Source of the DNA: Halorubellus sp. JP-L1
GTDB lineage: Archaea > Halobacteriota > Halobacteria > Halobacteriales > Natrialbaceae
Assembly: GCF_011440375.1 (NCBI RefSeq)
Contig: NZ_JAAOIR010000001.1
Span: 1,240,001-1,304,000, forward strand
Reading direction: 5' to 3'
DNA: 64,000 bases
Position 1 is the stretch's first letter. Every line of letters begins with the position of its first letter. Shown here piece after piece: positions 16,229 through 26,427 of this stretch. The notes beneath the pieces were generated by a model that saw only the letters and a program-made list of their open reading frames with translations, had not been told where the DNA came from and ran no database searches. Made by a program: the position numbers and the translations under genes.

Positions 16229-18455
16229 GGAAGACCTCGCGAAGGACCTCGGTCCGCTCGCCGCGCTCACGATCGGCGTCGGGACGATGATCGGCGCCGG
16301 GATCTTCGTCCTCCCGGGTGACGCGATCTCCAGGTCTGGGAGTCTCGCCGGTGGCGCGTTCGTCCTCGGCGGCGTCATCGCGATATTCACAGCGCTCTCC
16401 GCGAGCGAACTCGGGACGGCGATGCCGCGCTCGGGCGGCGCGTACTTCTACGTGAATCGCGCACTCGGCCCGCTGTTCGGGTCGGTCGCCGGCTGGGCGA
16501 ACTGGCTCGGGCTGGCGTTCGCGTCCGCGTTCTACATGGTCGGCTTCGGCGAGTACGTCCGAAACATCCTCGGGCTCGCCACCGGGTACGCGCTCGTCGG
16601 CGTCACCATCCCGACGGTAAAGACGATGGCGTTCGCCGGCGCCGCCCTGTTCATCACCGTGAACTACGTCGGCGCGAAGGAGACCGGTCGCCTGCAGAAC
16701 ATCATCGTCGTCGTCTTGCTGGGCATCCTCACCGTCTTCACCGCCATCGGAATCATGAACGCGCAGCCAGCGAACCTCCCGGAATCGGAGGGTTTCGACG
16801 CGATGCTCTCGACGACCGGCCTCATCTTCGTGTCCTACCTCGGGTTCGTCCAGATCACGAGCGTCGCCGAGGAGATCAAGGACCCCGACAGGAACCTGCC
16901 GCGAGCCGTCATCGGGAGCGTCCTCATCGTCACGACCGTGTACGCGCTCGTGCTCGTCGTCATGAGCGCCGCCGTCCCCGACGGCTTCATCGCCTCACTC
17001 GATCCCGACAAGATCGCGGTCGTCGAGGTCGGGCGACACATCCAGGGTGGCGTCGTCGCTGGCGCCCTCCTCCTGGGAGGATTGCTCGCCACCGCCTCCA
17101 GTGCGAACGCGAGCATCCTCGCGTCCTCCCGCATCAACTTCGCGATGGGACGGGACCGCATCATCACGCCCGAATTGAACGAGATCCACGACCGGTTCGG
17201 GACGCCGTACCGCGCCATCGGGATCACCGGCGGCCTCATCCTCGCGTTCATCCTCGTCGCACCCATCAACACGCTCGCGGAACTCGGGAGCGTCCTCCAC
17301 CTCGTCATCTACGGCCTCCTGAACCTCGCACTCATCGTGATGCGCGAGGCGGACGTCGAGAACTACGACCCGTCGTTCACCGTCCCGCTCTACCCCTTCA
17401 CGCCCATCCTCGGCGCCGTCCTCTCGTTCGCACTCATCGTCTACATCACGCCGTTCGTTCGCGTCCTCGGCCTCGCCGTCGTCGTGTTCGCCGCCGCGTG
17501 GTACCTCCTGTACGCACGCAGTCGGACGACCGAAGCGGGCGAACTCGCGGACTGGATCCTCTCGCGGAGCGACGAGATGCCTGATGCGGCAGTCTCCGCA
17601 GCCGAATCCGTCGCCCCCGACGGCGGCCAGTATCGCGTGATGGTGCCGCTCGCCAACCCCGAGCACGAGAAAGACCTCATCACGCTCGCGAGCGCACTCG
17701 CCAAGCAGAACGACGGAACCGTCATCGCGACGCACATCGTCACCGTCCCAGACCAGACGACGCTCGCGCACGCACGAGACAACGTCAACGCGCTCGACGA
17801 CGGCGACAGGGACATCCTCGAGACCGCGCGACGGGACGCGGAGACGTTCGGCGTGGACGTCGAGACGCATACGATCTTCTCGCATCGCGCGTTCGACGAG
17901 GTGTTCGACGCCGCCCGCACGTACGACGCAGACACCGTCGTCATGGGGTGGGGGCCGAACTCCCACGGCCGCGCGGAATCCCGCGTCGACGAGCTGACGA
18001 CCGACGTCCCCTGTGACTTCCTCGTCCTCAAGGACCGCGGGTTCGACCCCGACCACTTGCTCGTCCCGACCGCCGGCGGCCCGGACAGCGACCTGTCCGC
18101 CGCCGTCGCGCGCGACCTCCGCGCGGAGTACGGGTCGACGGTCTCGCTCCTGTACGTGCGAAGCGACGACCAGACGCGCGACGAGGCAGGCGAGTTCCTC
18201 GCGGACTGGGCGGTCGAGCACGACCTCGAGGACGCCGAGTTCCTCGTCGACGAAGGCGACGTCGAGACGGCGATCGAACGCCATTCGCGGGACGCGACGA
18301 TGCTCGTCGTCGGCGCCACGGAGCGCGGTCTCATCGATCGCTTGCTCGGCGGGACGCTCGTCATGGACGTCGTCGACAACGTCGAATGCTCGGTACTACT
18401 CGCCGAGAAGAAGCGCCGCCGCAGTCTCAAAGAGCGACTCCTCGGGAACGACTGA
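16221..18455 (+). CDS. APC-superfamily amino acid permease with two C-terminal universal stress protein domains
   Basis: A 744-residue protein. Residues 1-440 form a 12-helix APC transporter; GVGTMIGAGIFVLPG near residues 19-33 is the conserved substrate-binding break in helix 1, and SGGAYFYVNRALGP is the second APC block. Residues 470-600 and 605-740 are two Usp domains, the second with the nucleotide loop VVGATERGLIDRLLGG. Such fusions are known in haloarchaea as cationic amino acid transporter/stress proteins. The stress domains may gate uptake according to ATP or stress signals. It overlaps the single-domain Usp gene upstream. Confidence 0.9.
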   Translation: MTEEDLAKDLGPLAALTIGVGTMIGAGIFVLPGDAISRSGSLAGGAFVLGGVIAIFTALSASELGTAMPRSGGAYFYVNRALGPLFGSVAGWANWLGLAFASAFYMVGFGEYVRNILGLATGYALVGVTIPTVKTMAFAGAALFITVNYVGAKETGRLQNIIVVVLLGILTVFTAIGIMNAQPANLPESEGFDAMLSTTGLIFVSYLGFVQITSVAEEIKDPDRNLPRAVIGSVLIVTTVYALVLVVMSAAVPDGFIASLDPDKIAVVEVGRHIQGGVVAGALLLGGLLATASSANASILASSRINFAMGRDRIITPELNEIHDRFGTPYRAIGITGGLILAFILVAPINTLAELGSVLHLVIYGLLNLALIVMREADVENYDPSFTVPLYPFTPILGAVLSFALIVYITPFVRVLGLAVVVFAAAWYLLYARSRTTEAGELADWILSRSDEMPDAAVSAAESVAPDGGQYRVMVPLANPEHEKDLITLASALAKQNDGTVIATHIVTVPDQTTLAHARDNVNALDDGDRDILETARRDAETFGVDVETHTIFSHRAFDEVFDAARTYDADTVVMGWGPNSHGRAESRVDELTTDVPCDFLVLKDRGFDPDHLLVPTAGGPDSDLSAAVARDLRAEYGSTVSLLYVRSDDQTRDEAGEFLADWAVEHDLEDAEFLVDEGDVETAIERHSRDATMLVVGATERGLIDRLLGGTLVMDVVDNVECSVLLAEKKRRRSLKERLLGND

Positions 18456-18600
18456 CGTCGAGCCCTCCCAGCTCGACGCGTCGCCACCCTGGTCCTCTCG
18501 CCACTGCACCCGAGCTAGCGCGTACTCGACGACTCTTCTCCACTGCACGCGATCGCCCATGCTCGCGCACCATCATTTCCGCGTTGCCGAGCGGTGCAAC

Positions 18601-18716
18601 CGCCACCGGGACGACCACTAGAGCGTGACCGCCACCGGGACGACCACCAGAACCTGACTGTCACAGAGCCGACCACCAGAACAGGACTGCCACCGGGACG
18701 ACCGCCGAACCAGGCC
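18601..18716. repeat. 29-bp tandem repeat, four units
   Basis: Units start at 18601, 18630, 18659 and 18688. Each has the core CCACCGGGACGACCACCAGA or a close variant and ends in TGAC, GGAC or GGCC. The third unit is the most degenerate. They lie 145 bases after the permease stop. Confidence 0.85.
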
Positions 18717-18887
18717 GGTGGAGATCGCGCGGACGGCCGTCGAGGACTCACAGACGGCGACACGAACACCGCATTTCGACGCCGACGGCGTCCACGAGGA
18801 CGACACCGACGTAGCGATCACCGAGACGAGCGTCGTTCCGCACCGAACCGGTCGCTCCAGACCACGACCTAGCGACCGCGACGCGAG

Positions 18888-18898
18888 AGGAAAATAAG
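18888..18898 (-). terminator. T-rich terminator after secY
   Basis: The reverse strand reads CTTATTTTCC about 26-36 bases after the secY stop, the expected form of an archaeal terminator and a fitting end for the ribosomal operon. Confidence 0.45.
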
Positions 18899-18923
18899 AC
18901 CGGAGAAGAGAACGGACCGGCAG

Positions 18924-20408
18924 TCAGTCGCCGAACATCTGGCGCATCATCGGGTGCATCTCCATGAGCTGTTCCTCGGCGATCTCCTCGTACAGCTTGT
19001 ACGTGATGGAGACCGCGAGCAGCAGCCCAGTCCCGGAGACGTCCCCGACGGTGCCGAGCATGTTCGCCATGACCGCGAGCAACCCGACGAGCGCACCACC
19101 GATGACGGTGACGTGGGGAATGTACCGCTCCATGACCTTCTCGATGACGCCGACGTTCTGGCGGAACCCAGGAATCTGCATCCCCGAGTTCTGGATCTGC
19201 TGTGCCGTCGAACGCGGCCCCATATCGGCGGTCTCCACCCAGAAGATGGCGAAGATCGCACCGCCGATGATCATGAACGTCAGGTCGGTCGTGACGCGAG
19301 CGATGACCTGCCAGACCTCCTGGCTCGGGCCGCTCGCGAGCCACCACATCCAGTCCGTCGGCTGCCGGATCGGCGCGAGATAGTAGAACAACCCGCCGAC
19401 CGGCTCGCTCGGACCTTGCGTCGTCGTCGAATACGCACCGAGCCACGGCATGTTGACGCCGAACACCTGGATGACGGTTCGACCACCGGCCACCGTCGCC
19501 CCGGCCTGCGAGACCAAGATGCGACCGAGGAACTGGAGGTTCGCCTGCAGTGCGCGAACGAGGATCATCGGCAGGACGCTCGCGTAGATGAGTTTCACGG
19601 GGAACCGACCACGTGCACCCTTCACGCGAGCGTGACTCAGCGGAATCTCGATGCGGACGGACTCCGCGTACACGACGATCACGAAGATCGCGAGCGTCGT
19701 GACGAGCGCGATGATCTGTCCCTCGGACCCGAGGACGTTGTCGATGTTCATCGCGGTGTCCCCGACGATCATCCCGTACCAGTTGAACAGCAAGCCCTGG
19801 CGCGGGCCGATGATGCCGCTCACGAGGCTCTCGGAGACGCCGGCGACGATGAACAGCCCGATACCGGAGCCGACGCCCCACTTCGAGATGACCTCGTCCA
19901 TGAACAGGATGAGGACGCCACCGACGAAGATCTGCAGGAAGATCAGCGCCTGCACACCCCCGAGCGGGACACCGAGCGATTGCGCGAGCCCCGGGTCCGC
20001 GGGTAGGAACCCGCTGAGGACCATCGGCAGCCCCGTCAGCACGATCATGAACACGACGAGGAGTTTCTGGAGGCCCTGGTAGAGCACCTGATCACGGGGG
20101 TCGTTCGTGTCCAACCCGAGCAAGTTCGCTCCACCGAGCAACTGGAGCACGATGCTCGCCGTGACGATCGGTCCGATACCCAGGTGCAGCACCGAGAACG
20201 AACTACCGGCGAGGATCGCGCGGAACTGCCCGAACAGGTCCTGTTCTCCCCCACTCAGTCCCCAGATGGGGACGCTCGTGAGGAAGAAATACAGCACGAG
20301 CACGCCACCGGTCCACAGTAGCTTGCGCTTGAACGGGACGTGCCCTTCCGGTCGCTGGACCGAGGGCATCCGCGTGAGTACCGGTTCCGCAGCCTCCTTC
20401 CATCCCAT
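18924..20408 (-). CDS. secY: Preprotein translocase subunit SecY
   Basis: A 494-residue, ten-helix channel protein of the Sec translocon. Diagnostic parts are FLTSVPIWGLSGG (plug and helix 1), LGIGPIVTASIVLQLLGG (helix 2), RIEIPLSHARVKGARG (cytoplasmic loop that contacts the ribosome), and GFRQNVGVIEKVMERYIPHVTVIGG near the end. It is the last gene of the ribosomal operon, three bases after rpl15. In most archaea adk would follow; here adk is 14 kb away in the opposite orientation. Confidence 0.97.
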   Translation of the reverse strand: MGWKEAAEPVLTRMPSVQRPEGHVPFKRKLLWTGGVLVLYFFLTSVPIWGLSGGEQDLFGQFRAILAGSSFSVLHLGIGPIVTASIVLQLLGGANLLGLDTNDPRDQVLYQGLQKLLVVFMIVLTGLPMVLSGFLPADPGLAQSLGVPLGGVQALIFLQIFVGGVLILFMDEVISKWGVGSGIGLFIVAGVSESLVSGIIGPRQGLLFNWYGMIVGDTAMNIDNVLGSEGQIIALVTTLAIFVIVVYAESVRIEIPLSHARVKGARGRFPVKLIYASVLPMILVRALQANLQFLGRILVSQAGATVAGGRTVIQVFGVNMPWLGAYSTTTQGPSEPVGGLFYYLAPIRQPTDWMWWLASGPSQEVWQVIARVTTDLTFMIIGGAIFAIFWVETADMGPRSTAQQIQNSGMQIPGFRQNVGVIEKVMERYIPHVTVIGGALVGLLAVMANMLGTVGDVSGTGLLLAVSITYKLYEEIAEEQLMEMHPMMRQMFGD

Positions 20409-20411
20409 GAG

Positions 20412-20906
20412 TTACTCCTCGTCGTCCTCGGATGCCTGAGTGTCTTCCGATTCGGCCTTCGCCTCGCCGCGCTCGGAGAGCGACGCCTCGCCCCCGGCCT
20501 CCTCGATGAGGCCGCGAGCGCTCGCGGTGAACGCGTCCGCGGTCACGTGCAGTTCGTTCCGAACCTGCCCGTTCCCGAGCACCTTCACCACGTCGGTCTC
20601 CCAGCCGTCCTCGACGACGTCGCGTGCGTCGATGACGTACGCGTCGCCGTCCTGCTCGGCGTCACCCTCGGCCGCGTACAGGACCGCGTCCTCGTCGAGC
20701 TTCTGCACCGACACCTCGACGACGTCGTCGCGCGCGTCCTGCGGGCGCTTGAAGCCGTGTTTGCCGATCGGTTCGTAGTTGTGGAACTCGTGCTTCCCGC
20801 GTCCTGCGCGACCACGCCCACCACGGTTCCCGGCACCACGCCGGTTCTTGTGCGTCCCGCCACCGTGCGTGCGCGACCCGCGCTGTCTTCGTTTCTTGCT
20901 CGTCAT
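20412..20906 (-). CDS. rpl15: 50S ribosomal protein uL15
   Basis: A 164-residue protein with the basic, glycine-rich N terminus of uL15 (GSRTHGGGTHKNRRGAGNRG), which threads into 23S rRNA, and an acidic C-terminal tail (EDTQASEDDEE) that is a haloarchaeal addition. It sits three bases before secY and two after rpl30. Confidence 0.96.
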   Translation of the reverse strand: MTSKKRRQRGSRTHGGGTHKNRRGAGNRGGRGRAGRGKHEFHNYEPIGKHGFKRPQDARDDVVEVSVQKLDEDAVLYAAEGDAEQDGDAYVIDARDVVEDGWETDVVKVLGNGQVRNELHVTADAFTASARGLIEEAGGEASLSERGEAKAESEDTQASEDDEE

Positions 20907-20908
20907 GG

Positions 20909-21373
20909 TTATCGCATCGCCTCGAGCAGTTCGTCGATCTCGGTCGTCTCGTGCTTCCCGATCGCCCCACCACGGGACTTCGGGTGCTTCCCACCGTCGT
21001 GACCCTTCCGCGGCGGATGCAGACGCAGACAGGGCGCCAGGCCCTGCTCGCGCAGCGTCGTCTCCTCGTCGATCAGGGCCGCAGCGAGGGACTCGAAGTC
21101 CTCGAACTCGGTGTGCTCGGCGAGGTAGTCCGCGTCGACGTCCGCGTCGCCCTCGAGGGGCTCGGCGCGCGTCGAGAGGATCGTCGCCAGGACGTCCGCG
21201 CTGGGTTCGCCCATCGCCACGTAGTCGTTGACCTTCGTCAACATCCCGCGGTAGCTCTCCGTCTCCGGAACGAGCGCGCAGTGATTGACCTCGTGGACGT
21301 TCAGCATCTCCAGCGTGTCCTTGATGTCGCCGGCCATGTCCACTTCACCGCGAAGCTGCACGACCGCCTTCAT
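20909..21373 (-). CDS. rpl30: 50S ribosomal protein uL30
   Basis: A 154-residue archaeal-length uL30. [20 protein letters not shown] is the expected beginning, followed by [22 protein letters not shown]. The last part ([19 protein letters not shown]) is the archaeal C-terminal block. The ATG at 21373 overlaps the rps5 stop by four bases; a long upstream extension of the frame is a GC artefact. Confidence 0.95.
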   Translation of the reverse strand: MKAVVQLRGEVDMAGDIKDTLEMLNVHEVNHCALVPETESYRGMLTKVNDYVAMGEPSADVLATILSTRAEPLEGDADVDADYLAEHTEFEDFESLAAALIDEETTLREQGLAPCLRLHPPRKGHDGGKHPKSRGGAIGKHETTEIDELLEAMR

Positions 21374-22026
21374 TGTTCGATCCCTCCCGCACCCTCGCTC
21401 TGCCCGCGCGTGCGAGCACCGCGAGACTGCGAGGCGTTCTGGAGCGCGTTGAACGTCGCCTTCGCCAGGTTCACGGTCGTTCGCGTGTTCCCGTAGGACT
21501 TCGTCCACGCGTCCTCGACGCCCGCGAGCTCGAGCACGTTCCGAACCGTCTCGCTCGCCGCGAGCCCGAGCCCGAGCGGCGCCGGAATGAGCTCGACCTC
21601 GACCGACCCCGCCTTCCCGCTCGTCCGATGCGTGAGCGAGTGCGGTTTCGTCGACCGGTCCTCCCACGACCCGGAGCCACGGGGGACGTCGATGATGTTC
21701 AGCTTCGCGATGTCGATCGCCTTCTGGATGGCGGCACCGACCTGGTCGTCTCGACCCTCGGCGTACCCGACGTACCCGTCGCGGTTGCCGATGGCGACGA
21801 CGCAGCGGAACTTCACCCGTCGACCCGAGTCGGTCATCCGCTGGACCATGTTGATGTCCAGCACCTCGTCGTCGAGCCCCGGCAGGAGCTGATCGACGAC
21901 CTCGGCCTCCTTCAGCGGAAGTCCCGAGGCGAGGGCTTGCTCCATCGTCTCGATGTCGCCCTCCTGTACCTGCTTCCCGAGTCGGGTGACGGGTTCCCAG
22001 CCGTCGTTGTAGTTGTCGTTACTCAT
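21370..22026 (-). CDS. rps5: 30S ribosomal protein uS5
   Basis: A 218-residue protein, involved in decoding fidelity. The N-terminal double-stranded RNA-binding domain ([22 protein letters not shown]) and the C-terminal S5 domain ([21 protein letters not shown]) are both complete. It overlaps rpl18 and rpl30 by four bases each. Confidence 0.96.
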   Translation of the reverse strand: MSNDNYNDGWEPVTRLGKQVQEGDIETMEQALASGLPLKEAEVVDQLLPGLDDEVLDINMVQRMTDSGRRVKFRCVVAIGNRDGYVGYAEGRDDQVGAAIQKAIDIAKLNIIDVPRGSGSWEDRSTKPHSLTHRTSGKAGSVEVELIPAPLGLGLAASETVRNVLELAGVEDAWTKSYGNTRTTVNLAKATFNALQNASQSRGARTRGQSEGAGGIEQ

Positions 22027-22574
22027 TGTTCCATGAGGGTTTCCCGCACTTCGTCGAAGTGCTCGGGGAGTGCTGTTGCGTCGAACTCACTGGTGTACAG
22101 CGGTTCGTCGAGTTGTTCTGCATACTCGGCGATGTGCTCGCCGCGGTTCCGCGGCCACTCCGCGAGCACCGCGTCGTTGTGGGGGATCTCCAGGCCCGCG
22201 TCGATCGCGCCCTCCTGGATGGCGAACACCTTGCTGCCCGGCGTCGCCGTGTTCAGACCGATGTCGAGGACCGCCTCCTCGAGACCAGCCTCGACCGCGC
22301 GCTGACCGGCCAGCAGGCCAGTCAGGTACGCGGCCGGGAGGTTCCCCGTCGGCGCCTCCCAACCGTATTCTTCGAGATCACTCGAGTGTGCAGCCGCGAG
22401 CGTGTCGTCACCGTCCGGACCCGGCAGGATCAGCTGCGCCGTGACGTGCCGGTTGCTCTTTCGAGCGACCAGGCGCGGCTTCCCGGATTTCAGGAGGCGC
22501 AACCTCTGATGGTAGTCCGTACGGACCTCGCGGCGACGTCGCATCGGAACCTTGTATCGTGGTCCTGTCGCCAT
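22023..22574 (-). CDS. rpl18: 50S ribosomal protein uL18
   Basis: A 183-residue 5S rRNA-binding protein. The beginning [20 protein letters not shown] and the [11 protein letters not shown] and [13 protein letters not shown] segments are standard for archaeal uL18. It overlaps rpl19e by one base and rps5 by four bases. Confidence 0.96.
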   Translation of the reverse strand: MATGPRYKVPMRRRREVRTDYHQRLRLLKSGKPRLVARKSNRHVTAQLILPGPDGDDTLAAAHSSDLEEYGWEAPTGNLPAAYLTGLLAGQRAVEAGLEEAVLDIGLNTATPGSKVFAIQEGAIDAGLEIPHNDAVLAEWPRNRGEHIAEYAEQLDEPLYTSEFDATALPEHFDEVRETLMEQ

Positions 22575-23023
22575 TATTCGTCACCGTAGTTGTTGTCGAT
22601 GTAGTTCAACAGGTACTGGACGCTCCGGAACTCCCCGCCACGAGCCTTGTTGTAGAGCTCGCGGTACTGCGTGCGATCGATCTCGCCGCTCCCGCGGAGT
22701 TCGTTGAGCTTCTTTCGCTGTGCACGGATGCGCTTCTGCCAGGCATCCTTCGGGTCCTCGCGAGCACCGGCCTTCCCCTGACGGGTCCCGGGGCCCTTCT
22801 GGTGGCCGTACGCGCGCTTTGCCTTCCGTTCGCGCGCTCGACCCTTCGAGTTGCCCTTCTTCGGTTCCGCTCGAATCGTGCCGTCGTCGACGAGTTCGCG
22901 GATGTCCTCGCGCGTGATCGCTTCCGCGATCTCGCCCTGCGCGTCGGGATCGAACCAGACGCGGCTCTTCCCGACGTCGAGGACGTCCGACGCAAGTCGC
23001 TTCTGTGCGGACAGATCACTCAT
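22574..23023 (-). CDS. rpl19e: 50S ribosomal protein eL19
   Basis: A 149-residue archaeal/eukaryotic-type protein without a bacterial relative in this position. [21 protein letters not shown] is the canonical start; the long basic helix ([20 protein letters not shown]) binds rRNA. It overlaps rpl32e by eight bases. Confidence 0.96.
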   Translation of the reverse strand: MSDLSAQKRLASDVLDVGKSRVWFDPDAQGEIAEAITREDIRELVDDGTIRAEPKKGNSKGRARERKAKRAYGHQKGPGTRQGKAGAREDPKDAWQKRIRAQRKKLNELRGSGEIDRTQYRELYNKARGGEFRSVQYLLNYIDNNYGDE

Positions 23024-23723
23024 CGGAATCGACCTCCACTTCGACGTAGGTCGGGTTCAGCACTCGAATTCCGTCGTCTTCGGCCTGCTCCTCGATGCGC
23101 TCGCGCTTGCGAGCACCGACCGCGGAGGCGATACGGACCGCTTCCGTGTCGCCGTCCACGCCCTCGAGGTCGTCCGCGTTGTGCACGCGAACCTCCTCGA
23201 AGCCCGAGGGGTGCTTGCCGCGCACCGCCTTCGGCGTCCGGAAGCCAGCCTGGACCTTGTCGCCCTTGCCCTTGATACCACGTCGCTGCTTGGACAGCTG
23301 GCCGCGCGGCTTCCGCCACGAGGTCGGCGTCCGCTTCTTCTTGTGGTAGTCCTGACGGTTGAACTGGGGCTTGCCGACGCGACGGCGCTGGTCGAGGAGG
23401 CGCTCCTCGGTCTCGGACAGCTCCGGCGTCTTCTCGGTCAGCCCACGCGGCTGGAGTTCCGTCTCCACGTCCTCCTCGTCCGCTTCGGCCTCGGACTCGT
23501 CGGCCTCGATCTCCGCCTCGGTGTCCTCGCTAACCTCGAGGTCACCGACGTCCGCCTTGATACGCGCAGCGAGCGCGTTCCCGATGCCCTCGACGTCCGC
23601 GAGCTCCGACTGGGACGCCGCCTTGACGTCCTCGATCGAGTCGTAGCCCGCGTCGCGGAGTGCATCGGCCTTCGATGGCCCGACACCGCTGATCTCCTCG
23701 AGACTCTCGGGTTCGTCTGCCAT
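23016..23723 (-). CDS. rpl32e: 50S ribosomal protein eL32 with N-terminal helix-hairpin-helix domain
   Basis: A 235-residue protein. Residues 1-65 form a helix-hairpin-helix region ([20 protein letters not shown] and [18 protein letters not shown]), then comes an acidic linker ([19 protein letters not shown]). The eL32 domain proper starts around residue 105 ([17 protein letters not shown]). The N-terminal extension is known in haloarchaeal eL32 and is absent from the short eL32 of other archaea. Confidence 0.95.
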   Translation of the reverse strand: MADEPESLEEISGVGPSKADALRDAGYDSIEDVKAASQSELADVEGIGNALAARIKADVGDLEVSEDTEAEIEADESEAEADEEDVETELQPRGLTEKTPELSETEERLLDQRRRVGKPQFNRQDYHKKKRTPTSWRKPRGQLSKQRRGIKGKGDKVQAGFRTPKAVRGKHPSGFEEVRVHNADDLEGVDGDTEAVRIASAVGARKRERIEEQAEDDGIRVLNPTYVEVEVDSDE

Positions 23724-23726
23724 CTA

Positions 23727-24260
23727 TCAGGCACCTCCTTTCGCGGGTTTCTGCGTGATGTACACGCCGTCCTGGAAGACGCGCGTGTCCTTCCCGGACA
23801 CCTTCGTCAACTGCTCGATGTCCGCGGCGGTCTGCCCGACAGCTTCCTTGTCAGGGCCGCTGATGGTGAGTTCCTCACCGTCGACGGCGACGTCGGTGTC
23901 GCCGTGGATAGTCGTTCGTCGCGGTGCCTTCTCGCCGAGGAAGTTCTCGATCACGACCTCCTCACCCTCCACCGCCACCTGCATCGGGAAGTGAGAGTAG
24001 AAGACTTCCATCTCGTACTCCCAGCCCTCGGTGACGCCGTGGAACATGTTCTGGACGTGACTCTCGAACGTTCCGACCGTCGCCGTCGTCTTCGCGTCGT
24101 CCGCCGAAGAGGAGATGACGACCATCTCGTCCTCGACGTCGACGGAGACGTCCGGGTACCAGAGCCGTCGTGTGACGGCTCCGTTGGGCCCCTCGACCGT
24201 CAGGTCGAGGTGGTCCACGTCGGCGGTTACGTCGTCCGGAATCTGTAGTTCGACTCGCAT
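23727..24260 (-). CDS. rpl6: 50S ribosomal protein uL6
   Basis: A 177-residue protein made of two related alpha/beta domains. VEGPNGAVTRRLWYP is the first-domain strand pair, and the second domain ends in the family signature GPDKEAVGQTAADIEQLT. It lies between rps8 and rpl32e with three-base gaps. Confidence 0.96.
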   Translation of the reverse strand: MRVELQIPDDVTADVDHLDLTVEGPNGAVTRRLWYPDVSVDVEDEMVVISSSADDAKTTATVGTFESHVQNMFHGVTEGWEYEMEVFYSHFPMQVAVEGEEVVIENFLGEKAPRRTTIHGDTDVAVDGEELTISGPDKEAVGQTAADIEQLTKVSGKDTRVFQDGVYITQKPAKGGA

Positions 24261-24263
24261 GAT

Positions 24264-24656
24264 TCAGTACACGTACGCGATGACCTGACCGCCGATCCCC
24301 GCGTCACGAGCCTCGTAGTGACTCATGACGCCGTGACTCGTCGTCACGATGAGCGCGCCGTAGTCCCGAGCGGGGAGGAACCGCTTCTCCCAGCGCTCGA
24401 ACTCGTCGGCACCCACCGAATACCGGGGCTTGACGGGGCCACACTCGTTGATCTGGCCTTTCAATTCGACCTCGAACTCACCGGATTTACCGTCGTCGAC
24501 GTACTCGAAGCCGTCGATGTACCCGCGGTCGTAGAAGACCTCGAGTACGCTACCGATCTCGTTCGAAGCGGGCGATACGTTGTGCGTGAGATGCCCGACG
24601 CTCTCGGCGTTGTCGAGGCCGGAGAGCGCATTACTGAACGGGTCGCTTGCTGTCAT
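24264..24656 (-). CDS. rps8: 30S ribosomal protein uS8
   Basis: A 130-residue 16S rRNA-binding protein. Start [18 protein letters not shown] and end [20 protein letters not shown] (the conserved C-terminal RNA-binding segment) are standard. The ATG at 24656 is two bases after rps14; a 38-residue upstream extension of the frame is spurious. Confidence 0.96.
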   Translation of the reverse strand: MTASDPFSNALSGLDNAESVGHLTHNVSPASNEIGSVLEVFYDRGYIDGFEYVDDGKSGEFEVELKGQINECGPVKPRYSVGADEFERWEKRFLPARDYGALIVTTSHGVMSHYEARDAGIGGQVIAYVY

Positions 24657-24658
24657 TG

Positions 24659-24841
24659 TTATCGGTACTTCTTGAAGCCCATGTTTCGGGCGATCTCTCG
24701 GAAGCACTGTCGGCAGAGCCAGATGTCGTACTTCCCGACGAGGCCCTGCTCTCGACCGCAGCGCTGGCACTCCTCCATCTGGCCAGTGCGCTTGGCGGCG
24801 TGCTCTCCGGTCTGCTCACTCTCAGTTTCGCTTTCACTCAT
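24659..24841 (-). CDS. rps14: 30S ribosomal protein uS14 (zinc-binding type)
   Basis: A 60-residue protein with a Cys4 zinc site: ECQRCGRE and WLCRQCFRE. The N-terminal [15 protein letters not shown] acidic extension is a haloarchaeal feature. It overlaps rpl5 by eight bases. Confidence 0.96.
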   Translation of the reverse strand: MSESETESEQTGEHAAKRTGQMEECQRCGREQGLVGKYDIWLCRQCFREIARNMGFKKYR

Positions 24842-25364
24842 CGTTTACCTCCACGTCGAACGTCGACTCGACGAACCGAACCGCGTCCTCGGGATTCAGT
24901 CGATGCTTCGACGGCAGGCTCTGCGTGCGCTTGTCGCGCTTCGCCACGCGGTAGCCCGGCCGCACGAGGTTCACGGTCACGTCCATCCCGTAGATGCCGA
25001 CGTTCGGGTCGTACTCCTGACTCGGGAAGTCCGTGTGCTCGTCCACACCGAAACTGAAGTTCCCGGTGTCGTCGAACTGCGTCGTCGAGAGCTCCGAGAG
25101 CGGGAGCGCGCGCACCAGGAAGTCCTGGGCGTCGTCCCCGCGGAGCGTCACCTTCGCACCGATCGGGTCGCCCTGACGGATGCCGAAGTCCGGCATCGTC
25201 GACTTCGCCTTCGTGCGAACCGACTGCTGCTGGGTGACGTCCTCGATGATGTCCTCCGCGTTCGCGAGCTCGCGACCACCTTCGCCGACGCCCATGTGGA
25301 CGACGACCTTCTCGATGGTGGGTTCGCGCATCTCGTGGAACTCGGCGGACTCGCTCTCACTCAT
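24834..25364 (-). CDS. rpl5: 50S ribosomal protein uL5
   Basis: A 176-residue 5S rRNA-binding protein. [21 protein letters not shown] is the archaeal beginning, and the middle [20 protein letters not shown] and [13 protein letters not shown] blocks are conserved. It overlaps rps4e by one base and rps14 by eight bases. Confidence 0.96.
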   Translation of the reverse strand: MSESESAEFHEMREPTIEKVVVHMGVGEGGRELANAEDIIEDVTQQQSVRTKAKSTMPDFGIRQGDPIGAKVTLRGDDAQDFLVRALPLSELSTTQFDDTGNFSFGVDEHTDFPSQEYDPNVGIYGMDVTVNLVRPGYRVAKRDKRTQSLPSKHRLNPEDAVRFVESTFDVEVNDE

Positions 25365-26074
25365 CAGTCCTCACCTCCCGTGGAGTCGGTGAAGTTCTCG
25401 TCGATGACGACGACGTACTCCTCGACGGTCTCGTACCCGCCGTCATCCTGCGAGACGACGACCGTGTTCGAGCCGCTGCCGTGCGTCACGTCGATCGACT
25501 CGATCTCGCCGATCTCGCCGGCGTGACTGCCGCGGACGGCCGTCACGAGCGCACCCTCCTCGTAGGGGAAGTGCGCGACGATCTCCGCGCTCTCGAAGTC
25601 GACGACGACCGAGTCCTTCGCCGAGTACTCGCTCGCGTCATCGAGCTGGAGCGTCTGTCCGTCGTGCAGCGCCAGCTGGGTGTCGCCCCCAGCGACCTGC
25701 TGCTTGCCCGCGATCTTCCCGAGCTTCGCGTCCGCCGCATCGGCGTCGATCGGCGTCAGCGCGAGCCGGCCGCCTTCGTCGGGGAACACGCGATAGTGCT
25801 CGCCGCGCTCGGTGAACCCGAGGATGTCGAACATCCCGATCGGGCGCTGCTCGTCGCTCACGGCGTCGCCGTTCACGAGCACCGACCCCTCGTTGAGGGC
25901 GTAGCGAGCCTCCTTCTTCGAGTCGGCGTACCCGAGGACGTCGCGGAGCAGGATGACCAGCGGGACACCCTCCTCGCCGTGCGGGCCGGCGTCGGCCTTC
26001 ACGGTGAACGTCTCGGTCTTGCGCTCGACGGGCCAGGACTTCGGAACCGAGAGTCGCTTCTGGTGTTTCGTCAT
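25364..26074 (-). CDS. rps4e: 30S ribosomal protein eS4
   Basis: A 236-residue protein, archaeal/eukaryotic type. [20 protein letters not shown] is the canonical start. An S4-like RNA-binding domain ([20 protein letters not shown]) and a KOW segment near the end ([20 protein letters not shown]) follow. It overlaps rpl24 by four bases. Confidence 0.96.
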   Translation of the reverse strand: MTKHQKRLSVPKSWPVERKTETFTVKADAGPHGEEGVPLVILLRDVLGYADSKKEARYALNEGSVLVNGDAVSDEQRPIGMFDILGFTERGEHYRVFPDEGGRLALTPIDADAADAKLGKIAGKQQVAGGDTQLALHDGQTLQLDDASEYSAKDSVVVDFESAEIVAHFPYEEGALVTAVRGSHAGEIGEIESIDVTHGSGSNTVVVSQDDGGYETVEEYVVVIDENFTDSTGGED

Positions 26075-26427
26075 TCGTCATCACCTCTGAGTCGCGCCTC
26101 GCGAACGTCGTCCTCGAGATCGAGGTCGACGATGCGGAGGTTCGACGCGTCGAGCGGACGCGGCACGTCCTCGCCGTCGGCCTTCTCGACCGTGACGTCC
26201 TCGACGTGGACGACGGACTCGCGGAGGTCGACCGCGAGCACTTCGCCCTCTTCGCCGGCGAAGTCACCGCGGAGCACCTCGACCGTGTCGCCCGCGTTCA
26301 CGCGGGCGCGACGACGGTCGAACTCCTCGCGGAGGTCCTCGCTCAGCGTCGACCGGACCTGCTTTTGCTTCTCGTGAAGCGAGGCACGCTCGGTCTGGTT
26401 GCGTTGTTTGGATGGTTGTCGTGTCAT
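26071..26427 (-). CDS. rpl24: 50S ribosomal protein uL24
   Basis: A 118-residue archaeal uL24 with KOW motif ([20 protein letters not shown]) and start [20 protein letters not shown]. It overlaps rpl14 and rps4e by four bases. Confidence 0.96.
   Translation of the reverse strand: MTRQPSKQRNQTERASLHEKQKQVRSTLSEDLREEFDRRRARVNAGDTVEVLRGDFAGEEGEVLAVDLRESVVHVEDVTVEKADGEDVPRPLDASNLRIVDLDLEDDVREARLRGDDE

Larger units (their letters stand above)
18456..18923. other. Noncoding stretch between the permease gene and secY
   Basis: About 470 bases without a gene of haloarchaeal character. It holds the 29-bp tandem repeat at 18601-18716 and, next to secY, the T-rich terminator. The permease and secY genes converge here. 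Confidence 0.6.

Noticed and set aside
18594-18872. Small open frames between the permease gene and secY
   Set aside because: They translate the 29-bp repeats into Arg/Pro/Thr-rich sequence with no start signals.
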